Shown in pieces: positions 1 to 11,483 of a DNA stretch of 64,000 bases (within the stretch, counting starts at the first letter, position 1; each line of letters opens with the position of its first letter). The stretch comes from Styela clava (lineage: Eukaryota; Chordata; Ascidiacea; Stolidobranchia; Styelidae). Location: assembly GCF_964204865.1 (NCBI RefSeq), contig NC_135252.1, forward strand, positions 16,141,383 to 16,205,382, written 5' to 3'. The position numbers and the translations under genes are program-made. The notes beneath the pieces are model-generated. The model ran no database searches and had not been told where the DNA came from. It worked only from the letters and a program-made list of their open reading frames with translations.

Positions 1-93
1 AAAAATTGGAATATAATTATGTGCTAACCCTAACCTGGTGCATGTGCTGCGTTCCGGTGTCCGCCAACTTGGTGCACATACTACGGGAGCGCT
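1..93. repeat. Right half of a block-boundary MITE
   Basis: The segment contains CTAACCCTAACCTGG, a TTCCGGTGTCCGCC stretch and the end TGCACATACTACGGGAGC. These match the right arm of the palindromic MITEs at 5889-6128, 10476-10672, 20437-20678 and 25352-25586. The left arm presumably lies outside the window. Confidence 0.6.
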
Positions 94-714
94 AAAAGAT
101 GAGACCCGAACTAGTTGGGGCGTTGGAGTTCTAGAACAGAATCAGTAAACCCATTAAGTTGTATCTTGAAAAATAGTTCTTTTGATTGAGACCATTGAAG
201 AAAATGGCAGTCAAACAAACGACTGTCAAATCGACGGACAACAAATCGTCGTGAACTTTTTAATTAACTAATTTTGTTGTACCTTCGATTCTCAATGAGC
301 GAGAAAAGGTTGTGCGATGTTGTTTTATTGAAATGATAGAAAGGGATGGAATAAAGAATACTAATTATTATGACATTCGAGCCGAGAAAGGCACGAAAAG
401 TACAACTGTGGAAGACCTTGTTATACCAAATGACCGTCCAGCGGTTATATTGCTTATTATTTAGTGTCGTCATCAAATTTCTGGTGACCTATTTATATTG
501 CGTGATAGAGAAAAGTCAATTTAACGTTAGCTGAAAAAGAAAACAGTAATCAAATTAGCACTGACAGAATTGTTGTTCCGAGCTCTATTGATTATCACAA
601 ATAGTTAATAGCAGTCACGATTGTTTTAGTTATATTCATTTTCTGAACAAGTATAATAAACATACCAAAAGTAGTAACAATGAAAAACAAACCGAATTAT
701 ATTGAATTACTTAA

Positions 715-815
715 GTCATGACTCATGAAATACGCAACTGCCAATACTATATAAACTAGCAGTTGCGAGCTAGTCTGCACATCATCTTCTATACAACTCA
801 ACAGGAACTTCTAAG
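715..815 (+). promoter_or_regulatory. AMP-1 promoter and non-coding exon 1
   Basis: TATATAAA lies at 748-755. An AP-1/TRE-type heptamer TGACTCA lies at 719-725, about 25 bases upstream. Transcription probably starts near 778-785. Exon 1 would end at 815 before GTTGGT, a weak donor. The 816-902 intron would end in a pyrimidine-rich tract and CAG directly before the ATG. The arrangement repeats at AMP-2 and AMP-3 and matches AMP-4, where exon 1 ends in a perfect CAAG|GTAAGT donor. Promoter and exon are inferred; no transcript evidence is available. Confidence 0.6.
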
Positions 816-902
816 GTTGGTGTGAAAACTGTTTGAAAATTTTGAAACTTGCGTATATAAACAAACCTCTTTGTTAACTCGCCGAAATTTTATTTCATCC
901 AG

Positions 903-2022
903 ATGAATTTAAAGCTTCTCACTATTTTGCTACTCGTTGTCTTGTTGACAATCGACCTTGGTGACTCATGGGGACGCAGAAGACGCCGACGAGGTGGTAG
1001 GGGAAGAGGAAGAAGCGTCTGGAGAAGGGTTAAAAAAGCTACCAGGAAAGTTGGCAAATTCTACAAGAGAAACAGGTTGGTCGGAAAACTTCGTATCGCA
1101 CTTAAAGAAGCGTATTTATTTAAAAGCAATCAATGTGAAAAGTTAACAATATTCGAAAGTAATAAAATTTGTGGTCAACGTTTGATTTCTTACTCATATA
1201 TATCTAGCCCTATCACAATACAACCTCCACACAACAATGTAAAGTGTTGTGCAAAAGAATAATAACGCAATAGTGTAAAGCAAGCTGAGAGCATTGATAT
1301 ATATTTGAAGGTCCATTTTCGAAAAATTACAAAATTATTTCTACCTAAGAGATCCGGATGTAATGAACCTCGGACTCTGAAAAACAAGTCATGAATCATG
1401 GCTAAACAAGTATACTGTCAACTTTTTACAGAAAAACCATTCATAGAGTTGGAAAATGGGTACTTCGTGGAGCCGCCGCGTATGACAACGAAGACCTGAA
1501 CAGCTTAAATCAGCTTAAGAATCAGGTAATGTCGACAAACATTGCTGAATTAAAAAACGAAAACTATGTCCTTTTATAATACTTCTATATCTGCTATATC
1601 TTTCATCATCGGTATTTACCAGTGTGCAAATAGATCAATTGTATGAATTGTTAATTTATTTCCAGAATCTGGAATCGTATCAAGAGTACCTGGACAACCT
1701 GGAAGAAGCAATGAGTGAAATGTATCCGGAAGAAGACATTGATCAACTCATGGAAGCATTGGACAATGTCGTTGACATGAACGACGGTTTGTATTTTCTA
1801 AAGAAATAAAAGAACTATTCTCAGTCACAAACAACTGCTTTCAAATCCTTGAATCCTTATCCTTTCATGACCTTCATAAAATACTTATAATGTTTTCCAA
1901 ATTCAGAGGATCGTAAAGATTTATTTGCGACTGCAAACGAGGAGATGCCTGAATTTGAGCCAATTCAAATGCCAGATGGGTTCAAAGATGAATTGGCGAT
2001 GAGAGTTGCAAATCTTGCGTAA
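903..2022 (+). CDS. AMP-1: styelin-like cationic peptide precursor (167 aa)
   Basis: Proposed coding exons are 903-1075, 1432-1525, 1666-1786 and 1907-2022, with introns in phases 2, 0 and 1. Residues 1-22 are a signal peptide (MNLKLL then a Leu/Val core, ending GDS). The mature part opens WGRRRRRRGG and carries about 23 Arg/Lys and no acidic residue until YDNED near residue 75. It includes the KVGKFYKRN core and IHRVGK across the exon junction. Exons 4-5 are an acidic tail (YPEEDIDQ, ending ELAMRVANLA). Read-through of intron 2 would instead give 119 aa, but the spliced model keeps exon lengths (173, 94, 121, 116) close to AMP-4 (173, 88, 121, 116). The likely role is a secreted, membrane-active peptide of blood cells, released by cleaving the tail. 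The exon 4 donor is the weak GTTTGT. AATAAA is at 2176. Family assignment is by pattern only. Confidence 0.78.
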
Positions 2023-2199
2023 TCTTCTCATCCCACTTATCGGCAATTTATTTTTATATTCTCAAAAATATATTTGAATACATTCGAACAGTTCGGAACA
2101 TGATGCAGTTTTTAATCATCAACAAAATGGAAGTTATCTTGAAATCTAATGGCTTTAGATGGCTCTTTATTTTCAAATAAATGCCTGCTTTTTAACAGT

Positions 2200-5100
2200 A
2201 TACCATATTCAGAAAAATTTACCAAAAGACCTTCGCGATACTCACTTATTCAATTTGTTACTGTTTAAAAATATATTTTTGAAATGTAAAATAAAATCTT
2301 TGTCGGAAAACTCTTGTGGATATTTCACCTATACAGCGTTGGAAAGAATCGAGAGACCTTTTTCAAATATTCGACGAGTCATTCGAATGAAAAGATTCGA
2401 CTCGAACTAGGAATCCATTAACCGACAGAAAGACTTGTCTCGAAAATAGCAAAAAAGAATTAGATCAAATACGATTTACATGGTAAATCAAAGTTCTATT
2501 GGGGAAATCAAACATTTACATAACATAGTTGCTTCGAAATCTCTTTTGACATGCCAGAACTTAGAAATCATTTCTGAAATATTGTGGTGCAACAATAAAA
2601 TATTAGTCAAATATAGGAATTCTGAAAGACAACTGATTTTCTGCAAAACAGGACTGTGGAGTCGGGAATCGGAGTCACAGTTTGACATATTTTCACCAAA
2701 GTCAGAGTCCCGGAAACCGAACTCCCCGGAGTCATGAGTTGTATTCCTCGGAGTCGGAATTGCAGATTTTCAATGATGATAAAAGAAGTCATATTTTCAA
2801 CGGAAACACAAAAGACGCCAAGTTAATATGCAACTTCTATATATATTTGCTGTTAATCTGTATATATAAAATTGCTCAATGGAAATTTGAGTTCGTTACT
2901 TGTCTCAAGACGGCGCTGCAGAGCCACTGTGAGTTACATTTAACTCCAGTCATTCTTCGAGTAAGATTGACCATAATTGGACACGAAATGGCCCTCTGTA
3001 TCGTTTGCTATTATGTTGTTGTTCTTGTTGGCATTTTTTTTTGCTTTTGTTGTTGTGAAAAAATCGCCTTTCTCATTAACTATCTGACCGATTACCTTGA
3101 AATTTACAGTGGCTGAAATTGTTGTTGTCGTAGAAGGCTGTTACTTTAATTTATGTCAAAAATAGCTGTAAGCTCTATGCAGACCGGGTTACTATAATTT
3201 TAATTATGAACGGATACTTTGAAGGCAGTTTTTAGAATATAAACGATTTAAAATAAAATAAAAATGATATTTGGTTTTGTTATTCAGGTTGATAATACTT
3301 GCCCAAATATTTTCCTTTCAGAAGGTTAAAAAATTAATATACGGCCGAATAAATAATTTTTTTCTAAATTTGATAAACTTTACTCTCTATTAATGACGTC
3401 ATCTTCAAAAAGGGACTCACGTATGGCATCACCAAGCCCCTCAACGTATAAATCCGGCCCTGACTCAAAGGGAATCGTTTTTTTTTTGTGTAGTGATGTA
3501 AAAAAATTAAAAATTACTTTAGCGTTTCGCGACCACATGTCACCGATCTCTTGGAAAGTAGGCTATCGGTTCTGTAAAATATTTGCTACTACAGTCGTGA
3601 CTCCAGTCATTTGGTATTTTCAATTCACGTTGAAACTGAATGCATGATCATCATCGTTAAAAAACCTGGGAAAGTTAAGTCAGTCCGGGTACCGGTACTT
3701 TGGTACTGGTAAGTTACTGTAGCTGTTCCACAGTTGCAGCTTCGTTCAGTATGATTTTGGGGGAGATTAAAATTCCCGGTTTGGCTTTTGTGTCAATATA
3801 TTTGATCATTGCTCTCGTGTTTATATTTATCCTGCTATGGCTAACGTCGACATGGTTTCGATGCAAATATAGCAAAGACATTGGTCTAAAATTCCCGGTT
3901 TGGCTTTCGTGTCAATATATTTGATCATTGCTCTCGTGTTTATATTTATCCTGCTATGGCTAACGTCGACATGGTTTCGATGCAAATTTAGCAAAGACAT
4001 TGGTCTAACTCTAAGCTAATGCGTTGGCATGATGTGTGTTTTTGTATTCGATAGAAGAAGGCTAGGCAGTTATAGCGACGGCCATATTGGAAAAATATGC
4101 TAATTTAGATACACTGCTATTTGATAAGCCAGTAGTCACGACCGGAAAGCGATCCAATAATCTGCTGCTCCTCGAGCGTAGGTTATAAAATTAAATATGG
4201 TGAAAATTAGCAACCGCCATTTTGTCGCTAAATTTCAGTGACGCCTCGCGGGCCGGATATGGCCCATGGGCCGTAGATTGCCAACCCCTGGCCCAGAGTA
4301 TCCCTGCCTTACTTTGAGTTCAGCTATAGAATATTCTTCTTTCGTCTTTGTTACGTCATTTTGCTCCAAATCACGTTCACAATAATTTACGTAGCTTGCT
4401 TTATTTGCATGCAAACCTCAAACAGACGAGTTATTGAAATGGATTTTTGGTTCATATATTCCCTATTAATTCAGAAGAGAACAAATCCATACGTGAGGTG
4501 AAGTAAATTTTCATCTATTTTAACCGTTTTTTCATCATATCTGCCGAAAAGAAATCTTTTTGAGAGCTTGAAACATCGATACGATTGGGTACCCTATATT
4601 CACCAATAAAACACAAGATATTAAATAGGTCATTTTTTTATATTGTCTCTCTCATGCAGGACGTGTAGTGCAGTGGGCATGAAAATAATTTTATTTTTAA
4701 TATATAGTACTGGTCAGCGTAATGAGTAAGTTTTCACAGCTAAATGAGTATTTCATATATATATGATTCGAGTTTGTAAATCATTATTACGCTCCTCAGC
4801 ATGTACAGTATAATTGTATGTAAATCGGTTTCGCATTTTAGATAAAAATCAAATTCGGCCTGATGGATTTATTATTAAATAATATGCGTCAGCGTTATAT
4901 GATTTCTGTTTCGAGCTAGATGTAAACCTATAACAAGTAGTCATGAACACGTGGAATTCATTCATTTTCTTTATTGCTAAAATATTTCAGGGATACTTAT
5001 CGTAGGCTTGTGTAGTGCGTATTCGATAGCAATTCTCTGAATAAATATATACTATGTCAATCGCTTTTACACTCAAAAGAAATTTGTTCATTCAATTTTC

Positions 5101-5403
5101 TCTTTCTTTTAACTCTTTTTAATTTATTTAATTCCCTCTTTTCTCCCGTTAGACGTTTCACAATTTGGAGATCAACTGCGTGCGCATCAAACGATCTCTT
5201 CAAAGCAGCTTGTAATATTCTGCTAGTCCGAAGTGGCTCGGTTTATTCCTGTTTTTCTTGGATGATCAAATATAAATATCATCCGACCTTTCCTGAAAAA
5301 TGAATGTACATGGAATGCATCAAAACTAGTAAGTTAACTCAACAAAGATTATAATTGTTAGTATTTATTGTTGTCAAAATTGAGATGAACAATGTAGAGC
5401 CAA
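2200..5403. other. 3' flank of AMP-1, no gene seen
   Basis: No ORF here has coding features. The stretch holds a dispersed repeat with GTTGTT-rich runs (about 3010-3170), the 119-bp tandem repeat, and a hAT right-end fragment (about 4240-4295, ending TTGCCAACCCCTGG) that copy 3 shares and copy 2 lacks. Short ORFs here are not conserved among the three copies as proteins. Confidence 0.7.
3768..4005. repeat. 119-bp tandem duplication unique to block A copy 1
   Basis: Two adjacent units start at 3768 and 3887 (TAAAATTCCCGGTTTGGC...), each ending near TTGGTCTA. Blocks A2 (around 15290) and A3 (around 32155) hold only one unit, so this duplication arose after the block was copied. Confidence 0.9.
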
Positions 5404-5404
5404 G

Positions 5405-5725
5405 AAGAAAAAAACAAGAATATCGGTCAGAGACCGAAGACGTATCGATCGAAAGCTAGGGGATTCCACAAAACAGCGCTCTTACTCCATAGTGACACCT
5501 TGTGTCCCATCACTAATTAACTGATAACTCGCTAATTATACGACATAATTCGCCCAAAATAAAAAGGCTTCTGTTACGAGATATGATGAATGCACATGCA
5601 AACAAAATCTGCAGCAGATCCAATTTCGCTTTCGTGAGATATCGCGTTCATCTAACAGACGGACAGACAGACAAATACCTATCAACATACTTACCGATTA
5701 AAATCGATAAGTAATAACACTCAGC
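5405..5725. repeat. Dispersed repeat X, copy 1
   Basis: It begins near AAGAATATCGGTCAGAG, contains ATCGATCGAAAGCTAGGGGA, and ends in a tract of GGACAGACAGACAAATACC. Related copies are at about 33700-33965 and 41375-41705. It codes for nothing I recognise. The CAGA-type 3' tract suggests a SINE- or LINE-derived tail, but I cannot classify it. Confidence 0.6.
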
Positions 5726-5888
5726 ACTTGATATCTCATAACTGGCATATTGTAACCTCCCCGCTTCAATTTGATTTTATCTAAAAGTTTGTCGCTCTGG
5801 AAGTATGTCCACCGACATGCGCGCCTGGCTGATTTTCATCATTCCACCGTGAGCTACATGTAACCCTAACAAAAACGATGAAATAAAG

Positions 5889-6128
5889 GCGCTCCGTAGT
5901 ATGTGCACCAAGATGGCGGATACCGGAACGTAGAATGTGTACCAGGTTTGGGTTAGGGCACAATTTTATTCCAATTTTCCCTTTTTCAGTTCTATTACTG
6001 TATTACGAGTTTGGGGACTAGCCAAATGACTCCTGTAATATTTGTACCAGAAATTATGGCCTAACCCCAACCTGGTACACATACTACGTTCCGGTGTCTG
6101 CCATAATGGTGCACATACTACGGGAGTA
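5889..6128. mobile_element. Block-boundary MITE, about 240 bp
   Basis: The left arm (CTCCGTAGTATGTGCACC, then GATGGCGGATACCGGAACG, then a GGTTTGGGTTAGG stretch) is repeated inverted in the right arm (CCTAACCCCAACCTGG ... GTGCACATACTACGGGAG). Nothing between the arms looks coding. Similar elements lie at 10476, 20437 and 25352. I cannot assign a superfamily. Confidence 0.7.
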
Positions 6129-6447
6129 CCAGAATAAATTTTATCTTCTTTAGTTTTTATCGCGATTTCATTGTTTCTGGCTACAAAATTAATCGCGAAT
6201 GGCCTTAATTAATACCTATTACTTAAGTCGTTCAAAGACAGGTCGGATGTAGAAATGCCGTATGACGAAATCTCTCGTACGCTAGTTTCCATGCACGTTA
6301 TCCCATAAAATGAATTTGTTTCTCATCCGCTTACTATTCAAATCAGGTAGTTGGCTATGCAAACCATACACATAAAAATGTTTGGCACGCGAAAGTGCTC
6401 ATTATTCATATACTGGCACGCCGGGTTCAAAAGGTTGCCGACCCCTG
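6129..6447. mobile_element. Truncated hAT right end
   Basis: The segment ends in GGTTGCCGACCCCTG at 6447, the exact right terminal inverted repeat of the intact element at 19581-20995. The left end is missing because block B1 begins inside the element. It is a non-autonomous fragment with no transposase reading frame. Confidence 0.7.
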
Positions 6448-7162
6448 CTGTATGGTATATAACTCAATGGACCTTTACCCGAGCATCGACTTCTTTGTTT
6501 ACTTCGCGACATTGGCTAATCAGCAGGATGCAAAAAGTGACGTAACAATGCTTCATTTTCACATCCGCCAAAGTGCCCCCCCCCCCATTCTTTCGATGCC
6601 GCTACAGTTGGCAATATACCTTGCGATTCAAATAATTTTATTTATCACTAAATGCTGAAAATTGCGCAATCGCTTGTCAAAGAGAAAAGGTGTCTAACTT
6701 AAATATCAGAATTATCACGAAAAAAAAGCATCATCATCAGGGCCGTACATAAAACGACGCCGTTGTGTGTAAGTAGAAGGTAGAATTTTTTTTCAAACAG
6801 GCTGTTACGAGCCTCGACCCCCCCTCTGAATGCACCCCTGCACAATAAAAATACATTTGGCATCGCATAGGATAATAGCATTTAGATATTTGAGAATATA
6901 CCAAGATTGGCAGCTTGACAGTAAAATAATTAAACTGATCCCTCCTTATTTTCAACTGGATTGAACTCTCCTTATTTGTTTATCCTAAATTCTAGAATGT
7001 ACTATTTCCATAAACTGTTCCATATGTTTGTGAATGTATGCAAATATAGTTTATATATATGTATTCAATATATTTATAAGCTTTTACTTACAGAAACAGC
7101 ATATGTTTCAATGCACGAATGAATGCTGCAAATAAATAATGTTGCAAATTGCGTAATGAACA
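6448..7162. other. No feature recognised
   Basis: AT-rich sequence with a run of Cs near 6578. It matches block B2 with small insertions and deletions. I see no gene here. Confidence 0.6.
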
Positions 7163-7170
7163 ATCTAGAA

Positions 7171-8247
7171 CAGTGGTTCTCAACCTTTTGCAGTTCCCGA
7201 TGCGTCCACAAACGTGGTTGGCGCAAGGAGACGCAACAGATAATTGCCAGACATTGCGTGAACGACCCTGTGACGAGAACCACTTTGCGAAAATTGAAAT
7301 ACTACCGAATAAATGAGTTTGTATACCTTCGAAAAACTCTATTTAAAAATAAATGAGTTTGTATAACGTTGGAAAACTCTCACTTTAACCTTAAGAACAA
7401 AGTCTGCTAAGCATAAATTAACCGAACAGTTTTAACCGTAATAACATTTATTTAAGGAGAAATATGTCAATACAGAAACACAAAATTCTTAGTATGGGGT
7501 CATAACAGATTAGTTTTGACATCATTGCATCTGAGGGGTCTTGCAATTAACATAGCCTGTCTCGTCGTTTAACTCAGGTTGCCCCTGATGTAAGTATATT
7601 TTTCATTATCGTACCACACCTGTTTTGCCGGTGGCTGCCTTGATTAAATAAATTTCATGATTTTTCTCACTCGAAACGTCTCTCTGGTATCTCGGATAAA
7701 TATTCCTCTTAAAATCGTATGACTTTGGTATAGATACATACTTGGCAATAGATGTAGGCAATAGAAGTGGAAGTCAAAGCAAGAATTTTTACTTACATTT
7801 TGAAAATATAATTCCGGCAGCGTATGCAGCTGCCAGAACGCAACGTTCTGGCGTAGTTTCACGGCGATGCGAGGGGTATTTTAACAAAAAATATAGAAAA
7901 AAAAATGATTCAATACAAGCCCTTGTTTTAAAACAAGATGTTTTTTCAGAATTGATAAAGTACAAAACCCTAACTATGTGCTATCAAACTCCTTCGTTAT
8001 GACGTTAGCCCCCGTTATGAGGCCATAGACTTAACAAACATCCAGCTGTTCAGAGTTTGAAATGGGCAGAGGACTTCTTACCAAGTTCGGTTGTTAGACG
8101 AATACCGGTACTACGAATCAATAGGAGTTAAAATAAAATCATAAAACTAATGGATATGCCGTCAATACTTTGTATTTTGCTTATAATAGAAAAAAATTGA
8201 CGGACCGGCAGCAACGTTGCCGCGGACCCGGCGGTTGAGAAACACTG
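7171..8247. mobile_element. hAT-type non-autonomous element with 8-bp TSD
   Basis: The element begins CAGTGGTTCTCAACC and ends GGTTGAGAAACACTG, imperfect terminal inverted repeats. It is flanked on both sides by the exact octamer ATCTAGAA (7163-7170 and 8248-8255), the target duplication length expected of hAT transposons. I recognise no transposase, so it is probably mobilised in trans. The duplicate copy is at 22178-23255. Confidence 0.85.
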
Positions 8248-8255
8248 ATCTAGAA

Positions 8256-9250
8256 TCATTGCAGCATCACTAATGAAGGACAGGTATTAAAACAAAATTA
8301 TGTAACGTTGAACATTTGATGTAAATTTTCAGAGAAATATTACTTATACATCATTTTGTGTCATATATTTTAACACGGTAGAACAAATTGGGTTGTGCAT
8401 GCCGACCTCGGCTCCTACCTGAACATCACCCCTTAAATCATACAAAGCAGTATACTACAAAACTATGTACCCAGATGCCGGTACTGTACTTGGCATCTAC
8501 GTTTCCTTAGAATGCCGTTCTCATGATTACCTCACTTGACGGTGCCCGGAGTCGAATTTTTGTATGTAATGAGTGTTTTATTTTCTTTCTTGTTGTTGCT
8601 GTTTTAATTTACATTGTTTGACTTAATACATGATGGTGAAAAAATAAAAGACTGATTAGTTACGGCCCTCTAATTTCGAGCAACTGCTCAATCTCTTTGC
8701 AAACCGTTTGTTGGCATTAAACAAAACGGTGATATTATTTACATACTATATTTCTAAATAAACTTTGCTTGCCCCTTTAGATGGGCAGAGTCGTGATGAT
8801 TATATTAAAGGCGTCGGTATAACTTTATATTGTGCGTGGAATGAGTGACTGCTATTTAAAACTTTGATACATATGTTTATCGAAAGCGCACGTAGTGAGT
8901 ATTTTTGTCTCGACAAATAATATAAAGTTTCTTCTAACAATATCGACATTTGTCAAAATACTACACTGAAACTTTCTATGGAATATAATACCAATGAGCT
9001 CCAATTTCCACTGAATATAACTTGGTAAATAATTTTGGTTAACATTTTGAGCTAAATTATTCGACATTATCTACTATAAGCATAATAAATAATTGGTTTC
9101 AAGGTGATTATGTACCAATATAATGACATTTTTACGTTGGCATTACATTGAAATGATTCGGTCATTCAATATACAACGTGAGGCAAATCAACGCATTTCA
9201 TTTTGTAAAAAATAGACAAGAATAGGCTTTTTCAAATTTTCATTACATAC
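8256..9250. other. No feature recognised
   Basis: AT-rich sequence conserved in block B2. The only ORFs are short and do not resemble proteins I know. Confidence 0.6.
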
Positions 9251-9254
9251 TTAA

Positions 9255-9840
9255 TAAGACATTTGATGCCATTTTTTTGGAAGAAACGTCTTACAATACA
9301 CCCTGAAAATTTTCATCACCCTCTGAGTGATTTTCCGTGGAATTCCATTCATTGTTTTGCAAATAGCAGCTTCCAGTCCATCAATGGTCTTGATCGGTTC
9401 TTGTACACCTCGCCCTTTAATTTACTCCAACAGAAAATAATGAGGAAATAATAAATAAGGTGAAGGGTCCTCAATCCATTGATTTTTTTTTTGCTGTATG
9501 GGAAGTTAGTCGAAACGATACTTTTGCATTTTAATTCTTAAATATTGACACCATGCAGTATCCGCACATAAAGAGCTGAAGTAAGCAAAACCGTTTTTTT
9601 CTCCTTCAACTGCACACCACACCCTCATGCCCTCGCTATGGAGAGGCTTTTTATGAAGCTCTCGAGGGTTTCTTCCTGCCTAGTACCAAAAAGTTTACTC
9701 ATTGACAAAGCCAGATAAATTAAAATGGGATCCGTCACTGGTAATCAGAATATCATTTGCAAGAATATTTTCAGTTACATAGGCTACTCTCTAATAGTGA
9801 TAGAACATTTCACGATAAGTGCACGACGTTTACCTGCCCA
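9255..9840 (-). pseudogene. Decayed mariner/IS630-type transposase, copy 1
   Basis: Read on the minus strand, 9620-9760 encodes a broken but recognisable catalytic stretch: SDGSHFNLSGFVNE, a stop, then NPRELHKKPLHSEG and MRVWCAVEG. The pattern of Asp then HF-L-GFVN, with R-LH-KPLH and V-WCA downstream, is typical of DDE transposases of the Tc1/mariner/IS630 group. In-frame stops after FVNE and after TFWY show it is dead. Weaker C-terminal homology continues toward 9255. Copy 1 has an internal deletion compared with copy 2, which still holds the third-acid region. Confidence 0.75.
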
Positions 9841-10475
9841 AGCCATAAATATGCATCAACGATTTTTATGAAATTGATAATAAATCACTCGTTATTGAAA
9901 TCTCACCCTGTAAAATTTGTATAAAGAAATTATTTAAAACTAAATAATCCTATTACATAGTAAGCCTATCAGTATTCTAAACATGCGTTTTCAATTGTTA
10001 AGAACAACATGTAGTTACATAGTTAAATAAAACTTACATTCTTACCAAACTAGAGGGCCCCATTTGCTAAACTTCGTAAAAAGTGAGTTTTACGAGCACA
10101 CAGCTGTGTCTCTCAAAAATACAATAGTGAAATCTCTTATTTGCAATTCGCGAAAGATCTCACAAACACTTGATGCACGGTTAATTAAATACATTCTCCG
10201 GAAATCTCACGCACGATCGTTGGTGAACAAGTAAATTATCACGCAACAGTTTGACTTTGCCCCGTCAGTCACCTGGGTAGGGCAAGTATAGTTTGTAACA
10301 ACTCGCTGGCTTGCTTTGCAATCATTCACTTAAACCTGGTAATCATGCCGCTAGACAAGACATAGAAATGGTTCCGTATTTTGGGACCATCAAATCTTTG
10401 GGAAATGTCTTTTCCCGTTCGACGCAGCGTGGGGAAAAGCTATACGATGCCGTTTCGTTGGTTTAAAAAGATAGG
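9841..10475. other. No feature recognised
   Basis: AT-rich sequence conserved at 24830-25350. It may include the 5' part of the dead transposon, but I find no terminal repeats. Confidence 0.5.
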
Positions 10476-10672
10476 TACTCATGTAGTATGTGAACCGAGA
10501 AGGCGGACGCCGGAACGTGGTGCGTGTGCAGGGTTGGGGTAAAACAATAATTTCAGGTACAAATACTACGGGAGTCACTTGGCTAATCCCCGAACTCGTA
10601 ATAGAACTAAAATGGGAAAAATTAGAATATAATTATGTCCTTACCATCATGGTGCACATACTACGGGAGCGC
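10476..10672. mobile_element. Block-boundary MITE at the B1/A2 junction
   Basis: The left arm (CATGTAGTATGTGAACCGAG, GGCGGACGCCGGAACG) and the inverted right arm (CATGGTGCACATACTACGGG) match the MITE at 5889. Its position exactly where block B1 ends and block A2 starts suggests a part in the duplication. Confidence 0.65.
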
Positions 10673-11297
10673 CAAAAGATGAGACCCTAGTTGGGGCGTT
10701 GGAGTTCTAGAACAGAATCAGTAAACCCATAAAGTTGTATCTTAAAAAATAGTTCTTTTGATTGAGACCATTGAAGCAAATGGCAGTCAAACAAACGACT
10801 GTCAAATCGACGGACAACAAATCGTCGTGAACGTTTTAATTAACTAATTTTGTTGTACCTTCGATTCTCAATGAGCGAGAAAAGGTTGTGCGATGTTGTT
10901 TTATTGAAATGATAGAAAGGGATGAAATAAAGAATACTAATTATCATGACATTCGAGCCGAGAAAGACACGAAAAGTGCAACTGTGGAAGACCTTGTTAT
11001 ACCAAATGACCGTTCAACGGTTATATTGCTTATTATTTAGTGTCGTTATCAAATTTCTGGTTACCTATTTTGTATTGCGTGATAGAGAAAAGTCAATTTA
11101 ACGTTAGCTGGGAAAGAAAACGGTAATCAAATTAGCACTGACAGAATTGTTGTTCCGAGCCTCTGTTGATTATCACAAATAGTTAATAGCAGTCACGATT
11201 GTTTTATTTATATTCATTTTCTGAACAAGTATAATAAACATACCAAGGGTAGTAACAATGAAAAACAAACCGAACTATATTGAATTACTCACTCAGT

Positions 11298-11396
11298 CAT
11301 GACTCATGAAATACGCAACCGCCAATACTATATAAATTAGCAGTTGCGAGCTAGTCTGCACATCATCTTCTATACAACTCAACAGGAACTTCTAAG
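11298..11396 (+). promoter_or_regulatory. AMP-2 promoter and non-coding exon 1
   Basis: TATATAAA lies at 11329-11336 and the AP-1-type TGACTCA at 11300-11306. Exon 1 probably runs from about 11360 to 11396, before GTTGGT. The intron would end in CAG just before the ATG at 11484. Confidence 0.6.
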
Positions 11397-11483
11397 GTTG
11401 GTGTGAAAACTGTTTGAAAATTTTGAAACTTGCGTATATAAACAAACCTCTTTGTTAACTCGCCGAAATTTTATTTCAACCAG

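Larger units (their letters stand above)
1..5403. repeat. Segmental duplication block A, copy 1
   Basis: This block carries AMP-1 and its flanks and reappears at about 10610-16620 and 25490-33690. Copies 1 and 3 are nearly identical over their first 1.4 kb, while copy 2 differs at several sites per 100 bases. Copies 1 and 3 also share a short hAT-end insertion (4172-4300 here) that copy 2 lacks. Apart from AMP-1, I see only AT-rich non-coding sequence and the smaller repeats listed separately. Boundaries are read by eye and accurate to tens of bases. Confidence 0.85.
5817..10490. repeat. Segmental duplication block B, copy 1
   Basis: This block matches 20366-25370 almost throughout. It starts inside the 3' part of a hAT element that is complete only in the second copy (19581-20995). 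It carries a MITE, one complete hAT element and one decayed mariner-like transposase. I find no host gene. Copy 2 holds extra insertions at about 21130-21425 and 21575-21665. Confidence 0.85.

Noticed and set aside
20-40. CCTAACCCTAACC-like motif suggesting telomeric repeats
   Set aside because: Only two units occur, always within the boundary MITE, so it is part of that element.
958-1146. Acidic ORF overlapping AMP-1 exon 2 (and the same in AMP-2 and AMP-3)
   Set aside because: It is the shifted frame of the Arg codons (GAAGACGCCGACGAGG gives Glu/Asp). Its conservation follows from that of the real frame.
2682-3116. 144-codon ORF downstream of AMP-1
   Set aside because: The longest ORF of the window, but it is broken in copies A2 and A3 and runs into a GTTGTT-type repeat. 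Not a gene.
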